Source of the DNA: Paramagnetospirillum caucaseum
GTDB lineage: Bacteria > Pseudomonadota > Alphaproteobacteria > Rhodospirillales > Magnetospirillaceae
NCBI RefSeq assembly: GCF_000342045.1
Contig: NZ_AONQ01000008.1
Span: 1 to 64,000, forward strand
Reading direction: 5' to 3'
Length of the DNA: 64,000 nucleotides
Shown: piece after piece, positions 43,991-53,159 of the stretch
How positions within the stretch are numbered: the stretch's first letter is position 1
Layout of the letters: each line of letters opens with the position of its first letter
Notes under the pieces: model-generated
Seen by the model: the letters and a program-made list of their open reading frames with translations, nothing else
Database searches by the model: none
Told to the model about the DNA's origin: nothing
Position numbers and translations under genes: made by a program

Positions 43991-44554
43991 ATGACTTCCA
44001 TCGCCATCGTCTTTCATTCCGGCTACGGCCACACCCGGGCGGTCGCCGAGGCCGTGGCCCAGGGGGCGGCCCAGGTGGCCGGCGCCCAGGTTCACCTGAT
44101 TCCGGCCGACGAGGCCGAGGCCAAGGCCGCCCTGCTGGACGGCGCCGACGCCATCGTCTTCGGCTCGCCCACCTACATGGGCTCGGTCTCGGCCAAGTTC
44201 AAAGAGTTCATGGAATGGAGCTCCAAGACCTGGTACGGCCGGGGCTGGCAGGACAAGGTGGCGGCGGGCTTCACCGTCTCGGCCAGCCAGAGCGGCGACA
44301 AGCTGAACGCCCTGATCCAGCTGTCGGTCTTCGCCGCCCAGCACGGCATGGTGTGGGTGGGCCTCGACCTGCTGCCCGGCAACAACAGTTCCAAGGGCAG
44401 CGTCGAGGATCTCAACCGGCTGGGCAGCTTCCTCGGCGCCATGGCCCAGGCCAATTCCGACCAGGGACCGGAAGGCGTCACCGCGGCCGACAGGAAGACC
44501 GCCGCCCATCTGGGCAAGCGGGTCGCCGAGGCGGCGGCGCGGTGGAAGAAATAG
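43991..44554 (+). CDS. flavodoxin / WrbA-like NAD(P)H:quinone reductase family protein
   Basis: The 187-aa protein has the FMN-phosphate loop HSGYGHTRAVAEAV (residues 9-22) and the FGSPTYMGSVSAKFKEF segment that flanks the isoalloxazine ring, as in WrbA. It probably reduces quinones by two electrons to avoid semiquinone stress. AAGGAGAACAGC precedes the ATG. Its expression appears to be governed by the adjacent Rrf2 factor. Confidence 0.88.
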   Translation: MTSIAIVFHSGYGHTRAVAEAVAQGAAQVAGAQVHLIPADEAEAKAALLDGADAIVFGSPTYMGSVSAKFKEFMEWSSKTWYGRGWQDKVAAGFTVSASQSGDKLNALIQLSVFAAQHGMVWVGLDLLPGNNSSKGSVEDLNRLGSFLGAMAQANSDQGPEGVTAADRKTAAHLGKRVAEAAARWKK

Positions 44555-44564
44555 GGTGAACGGT

Positions 44565-44586
44565 GGGGGCGGCTCCGGCCGCCTCC
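44565..44586 (+). terminator. terminator-like hairpin after the flavodoxin gene
   Basis: GGGGGCGGC-TCCG-GCCGCCTCC pairs over nine bases (one G-T) around a TCCG tetraloop, ten bases after the stop. It is not followed by a T run, so strength is uncertain. Confidence 0.5.
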
Positions 44587-44651
44587 ATTCCCCGGCTCTC
44601 AGGGTTTCAGTGTATTGACTGGAGTCCTATCCGCTTCTTACCCTGCGCCCC

Positions 44652-46820
44652 ATGGGGATCAGGGACGCCGCCATCACCTGGTGCGGCGAGTTCCGTTCGC
44701 GTGAACTCGAGGGCACCTTCATCGAATCGTCCCGGCAGCGGCTGCGGGACGGGGCCTATCTCTGCATGCTGGCCACCGGCCTGACCAGCCTGTCCTTCGT
44801 CCCCCTCGACATGATGACCTTGGACGGCGACCGGCTGGCGTTCTTCCTGACCGTGCGGCTGGCCATCGCCACCGTGCTGGCCATCGGGCTGTCCGCCCTG
44901 GCGCGGGCCGCCACCGCCCGCATGGTCATCGCCGTCACCCACCTGCAGCTCTACGCCTTCTTCTGCCTCAACGCCCTGGTCTTCGCCCATCCGCTGCTCG
45001 ACCGCCACGGCGGCATGTTCTTTCCGCTGATCGCCATGTCCATGTTCATGTTCCTGCCGGGCTCGTTCCGGCGGGTGGCGCTGCTGTGCGCCGTCGCCCC
45101 CCTGCTCAGCCTGGTGGCCTGGGCCGAGCTGCGCGCGGTGCCGGAAAGCTCCGCCGACATGGCGATCATCGCCCTGATGACCGTGGTGGCCTATCTGGTC
45201 GGCGCCACCGCCCGCATCCAGCTCAAGCGCATGGGGCGCAGCCAGTTCCTGCTGGTCGAGGGCGAGCGGCGGGCGCGGGTCACCCTGCTGGAGGCCAAGG
45301 AGGCGGCCGAGGCCGGCACCCGGGCCAAGAGCGAATTCCTGGCGGTGATGAGCCACGAGATCCGCACCCCCATGAACGGCATCCTCGGCATGGTGCGCCT
45401 TCTGCTCGACCGGCCCCTGGAATCCGAGGACCGCGACCGGCTGGAGATGGTCCACCATTCCGCCGAGCTGCTGCTGGGCATCCTGGACAACATCCTCGAC
45501 CTGTCCAAGGTGGAGGCCGGGCGGATGGAGTTCGAGCGGGCCGCCTTCAGTCCGGCCCGCGTGGTCGCCGGCATCCAGACCCTGCTGTCGGCCCGCGCCC
45601 GCGAGAAGGGGCTGGAACTGTCCCACGTCATCGCCTCCGGCGTGCCCGAATGGGTGGAGGGCGACGGCGGCCGCCTGCGCCAGATCCTGCTCAATCTGGC
45701 GGGCAACGCGCTGAAATTCACCGATGCCGGCCATGTGCTGATCCGCGCCGGGCTGGCCGGCGACGGATCGGGCCGCCTGGAATTCTCGGTGACCGACACC
45801 GGCATCGGCCTGGGCGAGGCCGAGATCAAGCGGCTGTTCCACGCCTTCGCCCAGGCGGATTCCTCCATTACCCGGCGGTTCGGCGGCACCGGGCTGGGGC
45901 TGGCCATCTGCCGCCGGCTGGTGGAGGCTCAGGACGGCGAGATCGGGGTGGAAAGCCGCCCCGGCATCGGCAGCCGCTTCTGGTTCCGCCTGGACCTGCC
46001 CGCCACCGCGGCCCCCGCCCTCGGCGCGGTGGACGCCCAGGGCGGCGCGGTGCTGCCGCCGCTGTCGGTGCTGCTGGCCGAGGACAACGCCATCAACCAG
46101 AAGGTGGCGCTGGGGTTCCTGACCAAGGCCTCCCACCGGGTCAGCGTGGCGGCCAACGGCGCCGAGGCGCTGGAGATGGCGCGGGACGGCGGCTTCGACG
46201 TGGTGCTGATGGACATGCAGATGCCGGTGATGGACGGGCTGGAGGCGGCGTCGCGCATCCGGGCGCTACCCGCCCCGGCCGGCATGGTGCCGATCGTCGC
46301 GCTGACCGCCAATGCCATGCGCGGCGACGCCGAGCGCTGCCGCGAGGCCGGCATGAACGCCCACGTGGCCAAGCCGGTGGACCCCGACATCCTGTTCCAG
46401 GTCATCGCTGACGTGCTGGCCGGCCGGCCGGTGGAGGCGGCGGCGGCGCCCCTGGTGGCGGGAACCGCGCCCTTCACCGAGCTGGCCGCCCATCTGGGCC
46501 CCGAGGGCATGGCCGGCCTGATCGCCACCTTCCTCACCCAGGCCGAGGAGGCCTGCCGCATCCTGGCCGGGGAGACCGGCGACCTGCTGCGCCTGCACAT
46601 GGCGGCCCACGACCTCAAGAGCATGGCCGGGGCGGCCGGCTGCGGGCCGCTGGCCGATCTCGCCGCCGCCATCGAGGCCGCCGCCCGCGACGGCCATGCC
46701 GAGGAGGTGCGCCGGCGCGTCCAGCCCCTGGACCAGGTGTGGTCGGCGACCCGCGCCGCGATGGTCCAGCGCTTCGGCGCGCCTCAGGAATTGTCGGAAA
46801 GCACCGTTCCCGCCAGATAG
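44652..46820 (+). CDS. hybrid histidine kinase with receiver and Hpt domains
   Basis: The 722-aa protein has a membrane N-terminus (about 35-200, five or six helices), a short coiled segment, HisKA with His235 in SHEIRTPMNG, an HATPase domain (NALKFTD, GTGLGLAI), a receiver domain with D521 (VVLMDMQMPVMDG), and a C-terminal Hpt domain with His653 (AAHDLKSMAG). It can thus run a full internal phosphorelay; its output partner is not obvious. The 3' end overlaps folC by 37 bases (convergent). The input signal is unknown. Confidence 0.95.
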   Translation: MGIRDAAITWCGEFRSRELEGTFIESSRQRLRDGAYLCMLATGLTSLSFVPLDMMTLDGDRLAFFLTVRLAIATVLAIGLSALARAATARMVIAVTHLQLYAFFCLNALVFAHPLLDRHGGMFFPLIAMSMFMFLPGSFRRVALLCAVAPLLSLVAWAELRAVPESSADMAIIALMTVVAYLVGATARIQLKRMGRSQFLLVEGERRARVTLLEAKEAAEAGTRAKSEFLAVMSHEIRTPMNGILGMVRLLLDRPLESEDRDRLEMVHHSAELLLGILDNILDLSKVEAGRMEFERAAFSPARVVAGIQTLLSARAREKGLELSHVIASGVPEWVEGDGGRLRQILLNLAGNALKFTDAGHVLIRAGLAGDGSGRLEFSVTDTGIGLGEAEIKRLFHAFAQADSSITRRFGGTGLGLAICRRLVEAQDGEIGVESRPGIGSRFWFRLDLPATAAPALGAVDAQGGAVLPPLSVLLAEDNAINQKVALGFLTKASHRVSVAANGAEALEMARDGGFDVVLMDMQMPVMDGLEAASRIRALPAPAGMVPIVALTANAMRGDAERCREAGMNAHVAKPVDPDILFQVIADVLAGRPVEAAAAPLVAGTAPFTELAAHLGPEGMAGLIATFLTQAEEACRILAGETGDLLRLHMAAHDLKSMAGAAGCGPLADLAAAIEAAARDGHAEEVRRRVQPLDQVWSATRAAMVQRFGAPQELSESTVPAR

Positions 46821-48088
46821 AGCGAGCCGCAGATCAGGATGCGGGCCGGGCCGGGACCGGAGGCGACGAGGTCGCCGATGGCCGCCGCCACCGAGGCGGC
46901 GGGGCTGGCGTCCAGGCAGAAATGCCGGGTCGCCGCCTTCGCCCCGTCCTCGGCCGACAGCGTCGCCGCCTCGCCGGGGATCGCCACGGCGCGCAAGGCG
47001 TGGAAGCGGGGCGCCAGGGGCTCGAGATAGCCGTCCACATCCTTGGTCGACAGGATGCCGAACACCGCCATCAGCGGCTTGTCCCGCCATGCGCGGGCGT
47101 GCTGGGCGATGGCCTCGGCGGCATGGGGGTTGTGGCCGCCGTCCAGCCACAGCTCCCAGCCCGCGGGCAGCAGATCGACCAGCGGCCCCCGGGACAGGCG
47201 CTGCAGCCGGGCCGGCCACTCCACCGCGCGGATGCCGGGGCCCAGCGCGCCTTGGGGGAAATCGGGGAAGGCCGGGACCGGCGCGGTGCGGCTGAGGCGT
47301 TCGACGCAGGCCAGGGCCAGGGCGGTGTTGCGGTACTGGAAGGCGCCGGCCAGGCTTGGGGCGGGCAGGCTCCATTCCACCGACGGGCCGCGATAGACCA
47401 GCCCGCCATCCGGGGCGGTGCGGGCGAAGAAGTGCTCGCCCTCCCTGATCAGCGGCACGCCCAGTTCGCTGCTGCGCGCCTCCAGCACCTTGGCCGCCTT
47501 GCGTCCCTGCCGGGTGACCACGCAGGCGATACCGCGCTTCATGATGCCGGCCTTCTCGGCGGCGATGGCCTCGATGCGGCCGCCCAGGAAGCTCTCGTGG
47601 TCCATGGCGATGGGGGTGATGACGGTCAGCGCCGGCCGCTCCACCACATTGGTGGCGTCCAGCCGCCCGCCCAGCCCGGTCTCCAGGATGCACAATTCGG
47701 CGGGCTGTCTTGCGAAGGCCAGGAAGGCCGCCGCCGTGGTGATCTCGAAGAAGGTGATGGGGGCGTCGCCGTTGGCCGCCTCCACCTCCTCCAGCAGGGC
47801 CAGCAGTTCCGGGTCGGTGGGCAGGCGGCCGGCGATGCGGATGCGTTCGGCGAAGCGCACCAGATGGGGCGAGGTGTAGACGTGGACCCGCATCCCCGCC
47901 GCCTCGAACAGGGCGCGCAAGGTCGCCACCGTCGAGCCCTTGCCGTTGGTCCCCGCCACGTGGATCACCGGCGGCAGCCGCTCCTGGGGATTGCCGAGCG
48001 CGTCCAGCAGCCGCAGGACGCGGTCCAGGGACAGGTCGATGACCTTGGGGTGCAGCCGGGTCAGGCGGTCGAGAATGCTGTCGATCAT
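46784..48088 (-). CDS. folC: bifunctional folylpolyglutamate/dihydrofolate synthase FolC
   Basis: FolC makes dihydrofolate from dihydropteroate and glutamate and adds further glutamates. The 434-aa protein has the P-loop VAGTNGKGST, the TSPHL motif, ETGLGGRLDATN and the C-terminal DGGHNPHA. The ATG at 48088 lacks a strong ribosome site; a longer extension to 48217 overlaps the upstream kinase and is unlikely. In most alphaproteobacteria folC follows accD; here a kinase gene stands between them. Confidence 0.95.
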   Translation of the reverse strand: MIDSILDRLTRLHPKVIDLSLDRVLRLLDALGNPQERLPPVIHVAGTNGKGSTVATLRALFEAAGMRVHVYTSPHLVRFAERIRIAGRLPTDPELLALLEEVEAANGDAPITFFEITTAAAFLAFARQPAELCILETGLGGRLDATNVVERPALTVITPIAMDHESFLGGRIEAIAAEKAGIMKRGIACVVTRQGRKAAKVLEARSSELGVPLIREGEHFFARTAPDGGLVYRGPSVEWSLPAPSLAGAFQYRNTALALACVERLSRTAPVPAFPDFPQGALGPGIRAVEWPARLQRLSRGPLVDLLPAGWELWLDGGHNPHAAEAIAQHARAWRDKPLMAVFGILSTKDVDGYLEPLAPRFHALRAVAIPGEAATLSAEDGAKAATRHFCLDASPAASVAAAIGDLVASGPGPARILICGSLYLAGTVLSDNS

Positions 48089-48104
48089 GGCTTGCCGAAA
48101 GGGG

Positions 48105-49985
48105 TCAGGCGCGATCCGGCAGGGTGAAGCTGAAGGTGCTGCCCTGGCCGGGGACCGACACCACCCGGATGCGGCCGCCGTGACGTTCCACGATCTTGCG
48201 GCAGATGGCAAGGCCAATCCCGGTGCCTTCGTAGTGGTGCAGGGAATGCAGGCGCTGGAACACCACGAAGATCTTGTCCCAGTAATCCTCCTCGATGCCG
48301 ATGCCGTTGTCGGCCACCGAGAATTCCCAGCAATCGGGAAGACGGGCCGCCGTCACGCGGATTTCCGGCTTGCGGTCGGGATGGCGGAACTTGATGGCGT
48401 TGCCGATCAGGTGCTGCAGCAGAACCCGCAATTGCCCGGGATCGGCGTTGATCACCGGCAGGGACTCCTGGACGACCGCCGCCCCGGCCTCGCCGATCCG
48501 GGGTCGCAGGCCGTCCAGCGCCTGGGCAAGGATGGTGGAGGCGTCTACCGGCGGGAACGAGGCATCCGCCCGGTCGATCAGGGTGTATTCCAGCAGCCCG
48601 GCCAATTGAGCCCGCATGCGATGCGCCCCTTCCACCGCGTAGGTGATGTACTGGTCGGCGTCCTCGCCCAACTTGTCGCCGTAGCGCAATTGCAGCAATT
48701 GCAGGAAACTGGCGATGGTCCGCGCCGGTTCCTGCAGGTCGTGGGCGGCGACGGCGGTGACCATCTCCAGGTCGTAATGGGCGCGGCGCAGCTTTTCCTC
48801 GGCGGACTTGCGGCCGGTGATGTCGCGGCTGACGCCGACCATGCCCAGCAGGCTTCCCCGGTGGTCGTGGATCGGCGCCTTGACGGTCTCCAGCAGGACC
48901 CGCCGCCCGTCGGGATAGTCGATCCATTCCTCGTTGCTGGTGGGCCGCCCGGCGGCCATGGCCTCGCGGTCCTTGCTCCGGTAGAACTCGGCGATTTCGG
49001 GGGGGACGAACTCGTCGTCGGTCCTGCCGATCATTCCGGCCTCGGGCCGGCCGCAATAGGCGGCGAAGGCCCGGTTGTAGCCGAGATAGCGCGATTGCGG
49101 GTCCTTGAAGAAGATCAGGTCCGGCACCGAATCCATCAGGGTGCGCAGCAGGGCCTGCTCCTTGGCCAGGGCGTCATAGGGGGTCTGGACGCCCGAGACG
49201 AACAATGCGTTGTAGATCAGCAGGTAGGCCAGCGCCTTGCCCACATGGCCGGCCAGATTGAAGACGTCGCCCACCTCGCCGTAAAGGGTGAGCAGCAGGC
49301 CCGACAGGGCCAGAATCCAGGCGGCCACCGCCATCTTCAGGTCGTTGCGGTCCCCGGTCCGGCGGAATTCCAGGGTCAGGAGGCTGGAGGCAGCCACATA
49401 GGCCAGGGCCAGGGTGTACTCGGCGTTCACCTTGAAGGGGGTCAGGCCGCTGCCGGGGATGAAGGTCCGCGGGAACCATTCCGGGTGGAACAGCCCGGCG
49501 GTGACCAGCAGCATGGTCAGCAGCCCGATTCCGGCAAGCCACCAGCGCCGCCTCGCGCCGCTCCATTGGTGTTCGGGGGCGGCCACGGCCAGGATCAGGC
49601 CGACCGCCATGGCCAGCCGCCCTAAAAGCCAGAGATTGATGGTCTTTTCCGTGTCGCTGGGGGCTCCCAGATCCGGCATGCCCGGATAGGACAGGGTGTG
49701 GAAGATGTCGATGGTTCCGGCCACCAGGGCGGCCAGCCCCAGAATCAGATTTCGCTGGCTCTGATCGGCCCGGTGCGCCGTCCAGCCCAGTGAGAACACC
49801 ATCAGCGACACCGCGATGGAGATCATCTCGAGAATGGAGTGGACCGGCAGATAGGACGCGGGGTCGTCGAAGACCCGGCCCGGCGGCACGGCCTGCACCG
49901 CCACGCCGCACAGCCCCGCCGCCACCAGCAGCGACAGCGGCGGCAGGACCAGCGGCAGGATGCTTTTCTCGACTCGGCTCACCAC
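48105..49985 (-). CDS. MASE3-like membrane PAS histidine kinase
   Basis: The 626-aa protein has an N-terminal seven- or eight-helix membrane region (about 8-275) resembling MASE3, a PAS domain (about 285-400, with DLIFFKDPQSRYLGYNRAF), HisKA with His415 in AAHDLQEPARTI and an HATPase domain (GNAIKFRHP, GTGIGLAI). No receiver is attached. The start is a GTG at 49985 with GAGG upstream. A strong terminator hairpin lies between it and accD, so it is transcribed separately. It is one of the genes that separate accD from folC. Confidence 0.92.
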   Translation of the reverse strand: MVSRVEKSILPLVLPPLSLLVAAGLCGVAVQAVPPGRVFDDPASYLPVHSILEMISIAVSLMVFSLGWTAHRADQSQRNLILGLAALVAGTIDIFHTLSYPGMPDLGAPSDTEKTINLWLLGRLAMAVGLILAVAAPEHQWSGARRRWWLAGIGLLTMLLVTAGLFHPEWFPRTFIPGSGLTPFKVNAEYTLALAYVAASSLLTLEFRRTGDRNDLKMAVAAWILALSGLLLTLYGEVGDVFNLAGHVGKALAYLLIYNALFVSGVQTPYDALAKEQALLRTLMDSVPDLIFFKDPQSRYLGYNRAFAAYCGRPEAGMIGRTDDEFVPPEIAEFYRSKDREAMAAGRPTSNEEWIDYPDGRRVLLETVKAPIHDHRGSLLGMVGVSRDITGRKSAEEKLRRAHYDLEMVTAVAAHDLQEPARTIASFLQLLQLRYGDKLGEDADQYITYAVEGAHRMRAQLAGLLEYTLIDRADASFPPVDASTILAQALDGLRPRIGEAGAAVVQESLPVINADPGQLRVLLQHLIGNAIKFRHPDRKPEIRVTAARLPDCWEFSVADNGIGIEEDYWDKIFVVFQRLHSLHHYEGTGIGLAICRKIVERHGGRIRVVSVPGQGSTFSFTLPDRA

Positions 49986-50016
49986 GGAAGACCTCGCACC
50001 CTACCCCATAAACGAC

Positions 50017-50043
50017 AATACCGAGGCCCAGGGCCTCGGTATT
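50017..50043 (-). terminator. 27-bp perfect palindrome, terminator after accD
   Basis: AATACCGAGGCCC-A-GGGCCTCGGTATT: 13-bp arms around a single A (in practice a loop of a few bases). On the minus strand it is followed by GTCGTTTATG. It lies about 58 bp beyond the accD stop and 32 bp before the kinase start, separating the trpBA-accD transcript from the kinase. Confidence 0.8.
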
Positions 50044-50100
50044 ACCATTGACGTAGTATAGTGTGTCTTTCGGAGGATTTCCAGCCCGCAGGAGGCCGGG

Positions 50101-51027
50101 TCAGTCCTGATCGGCGGAATCGGGCGTATCGATGGGCAGCGCCACCAGATCGCCCGCCGCGCCGCGGTTCTTCAGCAGGGACAGGATGCGGATCATGGTG
50201 GCGCGCAGGTCGCGGCGCGGCACCACCATGTCGACCATGCCGTGCTCCAGCAGGTATTCCGCCTTCTGGAAACCCTCGGGCAGCTTCTCGCGGATGGTGC
50301 TCTCGATGACGCGGGCGCCGGCGAAGCCGATCACCGCGCCGGGCTCGGCGATGGCGATGTCGCCCAGCATGGCGAAGCTGGCCGAGACGCCGCCGGTGGT
50401 GGGGTCGGTCAGCAGCACGATATAGGGCAGCCGCTTCTCCTTGACCTTGTCCACCGCCACGGTGGTCCGCGCCATCTGCATCAGCGACAGGATGCCTTCC
50501 TGCATGCGGGCGCCGCCCGAGGCGGGAATGACGATCAGCGGCGCATCCTGCAGCACGGCCAGTTCGGCCGCCGCCACGATGCCCTCGCCCACGGCGATGC
50601 CCATGGAGCCGCCCTGGAAGTCGAAGTTGAAGCAGGCCGCCACCACGTTCATGCCGCCCATGCGGCCGTGGGCCACCACGATGGCGTCCACCTCGCCGGT
50701 CTTGGATCGGGTGTCCTTGAGGCGGTCGGAGTAGCGCTTCTGGTCCTTGAACTTCAGGGGATCGTCGGGAACCTTGGGCAGCTCGATGCGCTGGAACTGG
50801 CCGTCATCGAACAGCATGCCCAGGCGCTTCTTGACCGAAAGCCGCATATGGTGGCCGCAATGCTGGCAGACGTTCAGCGCCTTCTCCAGATCGCGGTGGA
50901 AGATCATGTGGCCGCAGCCCGGGCATTTGTGCCACAGGTTGTCCGGCACTTCCTTGGGCGCGACAAGTCCGACCAGGCGCTCCTTGAGCGAGCGGCGGGT
51001 CTCGTTGAGGTTGGTCAGCCAATTCAT
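50101..51027 (-). CDS. accD: acetyl-CoA carboxylase carboxyltransferase subunit beta AccD
   Basis: AccD with AccA transfers the carboxyl from biotin to acetyl-CoA, forming malonyl-CoA. The 308-aa protein has the four-Cys zinc ribbon (CPGCG, then CQHCG) near residues 35-57 and the carboxyltransferase domain with GVSASFAMLGD and the GFAGARVIE segment. It follows trpA by 12 bp, the usual alphaproteobacterial order trpF-trpB-trpA-accD-folC, though trpF and folC have been separated here. Confidence 0.97.
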   Translation of the reverse strand: MNWLTNLNETRRSLKERLVGLVAPKEVPDNLWHKCPGCGHMIFHRDLEKALNVCQHCGHHMRLSVKKRLGMLFDDGQFQRIELPKVPDDPLKFKDQKRYSDRLKDTRSKTGEVDAIVVAHGRMGGMNVVAACFNFDFQGGSMGIAVGEGIVAAAELAVLQDAPLIVIPASGGARMQEGILSLMQMARTTVAVDKVKEKRLPYIVLLTDPTTGGVSASFAMLGDIAIAEPGAVIGFAGARVIESTIREKLPEGFQKAEYLLEHGMVDMVVPRRDLRATMIRILSLLKNRGAAGDLVALPIDTPDSADQD

Positions 51028-51039
51028 GGAAAAATGCTC

Positions 51040-51849
51040 CTACTTCCTGGCGCCACGCACGCCCTCGGCCAGGTCCTTGACCAGGGCCAGCGGGGCGGAG
51101 ACGGCGCCGGGCTTGCCGATGTTGGCGGCCAGGACCGAGACGATGGCCGAGCCCACCACGGCGCCGTCGGCGATTCGGGCGATTTCGGCCGCCTGGGCGG
51201 GGGTCTTGATGCCGAAGCCGACGCAGACCGGCAGGCCGGTGTGGCGGCGGATGCGGGCGACCGCCTCGTCGACGGCCGATTGCGCCGCCGACGCGGTGCC
51301 GGTGATGCCAGCGATGGACACGTAGTAGACGAAGCCCGAGGCGTTGGCCAGGACCACCGGCAGGCGGGAATCGTCGCTGGTCGGCGTGGTCAGCACGATG
51401 AAGTCGATGCCGGCGGCGCGCAGATGGGGCACTAACTCGTCGGCCTCTTCCGGCGGCAGGTCGACGATGATCAGCCCGTCCACTCCGGCCCGGGCGGCGT
51501 CGGCGGCGAACTTTTCCGGTCCCCAGGCATAGACGGGATTGTAGTAGCCCATCAGGATGACCGGCGTTTCGGCGTCGGTCTTGCGGAAGGCCGCCACCAT
51601 CTCCAGGGTCTGTCTCAGCGAACCGCCGGCCTTCAAGGCCCGGCCCGCCGCCAGTTCGATTACCGGCCCGTCGGCCATGGGATCGGTGAAGGGCATGCCC
51701 AGCTCGATGATGTCGGCGCCGGCCGCCGGCATGCCGTCGAGCAGGGCCTGGCTGGTGGCGCGGTCGGGATCGCCGGCGGTGATGAAGGTCACCAGGGCGG
51801 CGCGGTTCTCGGCCTTGAGCTTTTCGAAGCGCTTGGCGATGCGGGACAT
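51040..51849 (-). CDS. trpA: tryptophan synthase alpha subunit TrpA
   Basis: TrpA cleaves indole-3-glycerol phosphate to indole and passes it to TrpB through a tunnel. The 269-aa protein has the catalytic Glu in [14 protein letters not shown] (near residue 52) and the Asp in [13 protein letters not shown]. The start overlaps the trpB stop (TGATG), ensuring coupling. No abnormality is seen. Confidence 0.98.
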   Translation of the reverse strand: MSRIAKRFEKLKAENRAALVTFITAGDPDRATSQALLDGMPAAGADIIELGMPFTDPMADGPVIELAAGRALKAGGSLRQTLEMVAAFRKTDAETPVILMGYYNPVYAWGPEKFAADAARAGVDGLIIVDLPPEEADELVPHLRAAGIDFIVLTTPTSDDSRLPVVLANASGFVYYVSIAGITGTASAAQSAVDEAVARIRRHTGLPVCVGFGIKTPAQAAEIARIADGAVVGSAIVSVLAANIGKPGAVSAPLALVKDLAEGVRGARK

Positions 51850-53072
51850 CAGACCAGCCCTCCCAGATGTTCGTCGCCCAGGGCCTTGGCGATGGTGCTG
51901 ACGTCCTTGTCGCCGCGCCCCGACAGGTTGACCACCATCAGGTGGTCCTTGGGCAGCTTAGGGGCGATCTTGGCGGCGTGGGCGATGGCGTGGCTGGATT
52001 CCAGCGCCGGGATGATGCCTTCCAGGCGGGTGCATTGCTGGAAGGCGGCCACCGCCTCGTCGTCGGTGACCGAGACGTATTCGACGCGGCCCGCCTCGTG
52101 CAGCCAGGAATGCTCCGGCCCGATGCCGGGATAGTCCAGGCCGGCCGAGATGGAATGGGCCTCGGCGATCTGGCCGTCGGCATCCTGCAGCAGATAGGTG
52201 CGGTTGCCGTGCAGCACGCCGGGCTTGCCGCCGGTCAGGCTGGCGGCGTGCAGCTTGTCCAGGCCGTGGCCGGCCGCCTCGACGCCGATGATGCGCACCG
52301 ACTTGTCGTCGAGGAAGGGATGGAACAGCCCCATGGCGTTGGAGCCGCCGCCGATGCAGGCGACCAGGGAATCGGGCAGGCGGCCTTCCTGGGCCATGAT
52401 CTGGCCGCGCACCTCGTCCCCGATCACCGACTGGAAGTCGCGGACCATGGCGGGATAGGGGTGCGGGCCGGCCACCGTGCCGATCAGGTAATAGGTGTCG
52501 GCGACGTTGGACACCCAATCCCTGAGCGCGTCGTTCATGGCGTCCTTCAGGGTCGCCGCCCCGGCGGTCACCGGCTTGACCTCGGCGCCCAGCAGCTTCA
52601 TGCGGTAGACGTTGGGCATCTGCCGCTCGATGTCGGTGGCGCCCATGTAGATGACGCATTGCATGCCGAACAGGGCACAGACCGTGGCGGTGGCCACGCC
52701 GTGCTGGCCGGCTCCGGTCTCGGCGATGATGCGCTGCTTGCCCATGCGCCGGGCCAGCAGGATTTGGCCGATGCAGTTGTTGATCTTGTGGGCGCCGGTG
52801 TGGTTGAGGTCTTCCCTTTTCAGGAACACCTTGGCGCCGCCGAACGCCTCGGTCAGCCGCCTTGCGAAGTAGAGCGGGTTGGGGCGGCCCACATACTGGG
52901 CCAGCAACGAGCGGAACTCGGCCTGGAAGGCGGGATCGGCCTTGGCGGCCCCATAGGCCTGCTCGACCTGGAGGATGAGCGGCATCAGGGTCTCGGCGAC
53001 GTAGCGGCCGCCGAAGATGCCGAAATGGCCACGCTCGTCGGGACCGGCGCGGTAGGTGTTCAGGCTTTGCAT
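51849..53072 (-). CDS. trpB: tryptophan synthase beta subunit TrpB
   Basis: TrpB condenses indole with serine using PLP. The 407-aa protein has the PLP Lys in [16 protein letters not shown], the AETGAGQHG loop and GGGSNAMG for phosphate binding. Its N-terminus begins [10 protein letters not shown]. Upstream, on the same strand, is the EAL-CBS-GGDEF gene with a hairpin between them, so trpB has probably acquired its own promoter after losing trpF from its upstream side. Confidence 0.98.
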   Translation of the reverse strand: MQSLNTYRAGPDERGHFGIFGGRYVAETLMPLILQVEQAYGAAKADPAFQAEFRSLLAQYVGRPNPLYFARRLTEAFGGAKVFLKREDLNHTGAHKINNCIGQILLARRMGKQRIIAETGAGQHGVATATVCALFGMQCVIYMGATDIERQMPNVYRMKLLGAEVKPVTAGAATLKDAMNDALRDWVSNVADTYYLIGTVAGPHPYPAMVRDFQSVIGDEVRGQIMAQEGRLPDSLVACIGGGSNAMGLFHPFLDDKSVRIIGVEAAGHGLDKLHAASLTGGKPGVLHGNRTYLLQDADGQIAEAHSISAGLDYPGIGPEHSWLHEAGRVEYVSVTDDEAVAAFQQCTRLEGIIPALESSHAIAHAAKIAPKLPKDHLMVVNLSGRGDKDVSTIAKALGDEHLGGLV

Positions 53073-53089
53073 CTGTATCCAAGACCCCG

Positions 53090-53128
53090 GGGGCGGAAAG
53101 GCGCCAATAAAGCAGAAAGCGCCGCCCC
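53090..53128 (-). terminator. hairpin between the EAL-GGDEF gene and trpB
   Basis: GGGGCGG (53090-53096) pairs with CCGCCCC (53122-53128) around an AT-richer loop with further GGCGCC/GCGCC potential. It follows the EAL-GGDEF stop by about 30 bp and precedes trpB by 18 bp. It could be a terminator for the former or a leader structure for trpB. Confidence 0.5.
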
Positions 53129-53159
53129 TGAGGAGAGATTTTGTGGGGGAGAAGTTTTC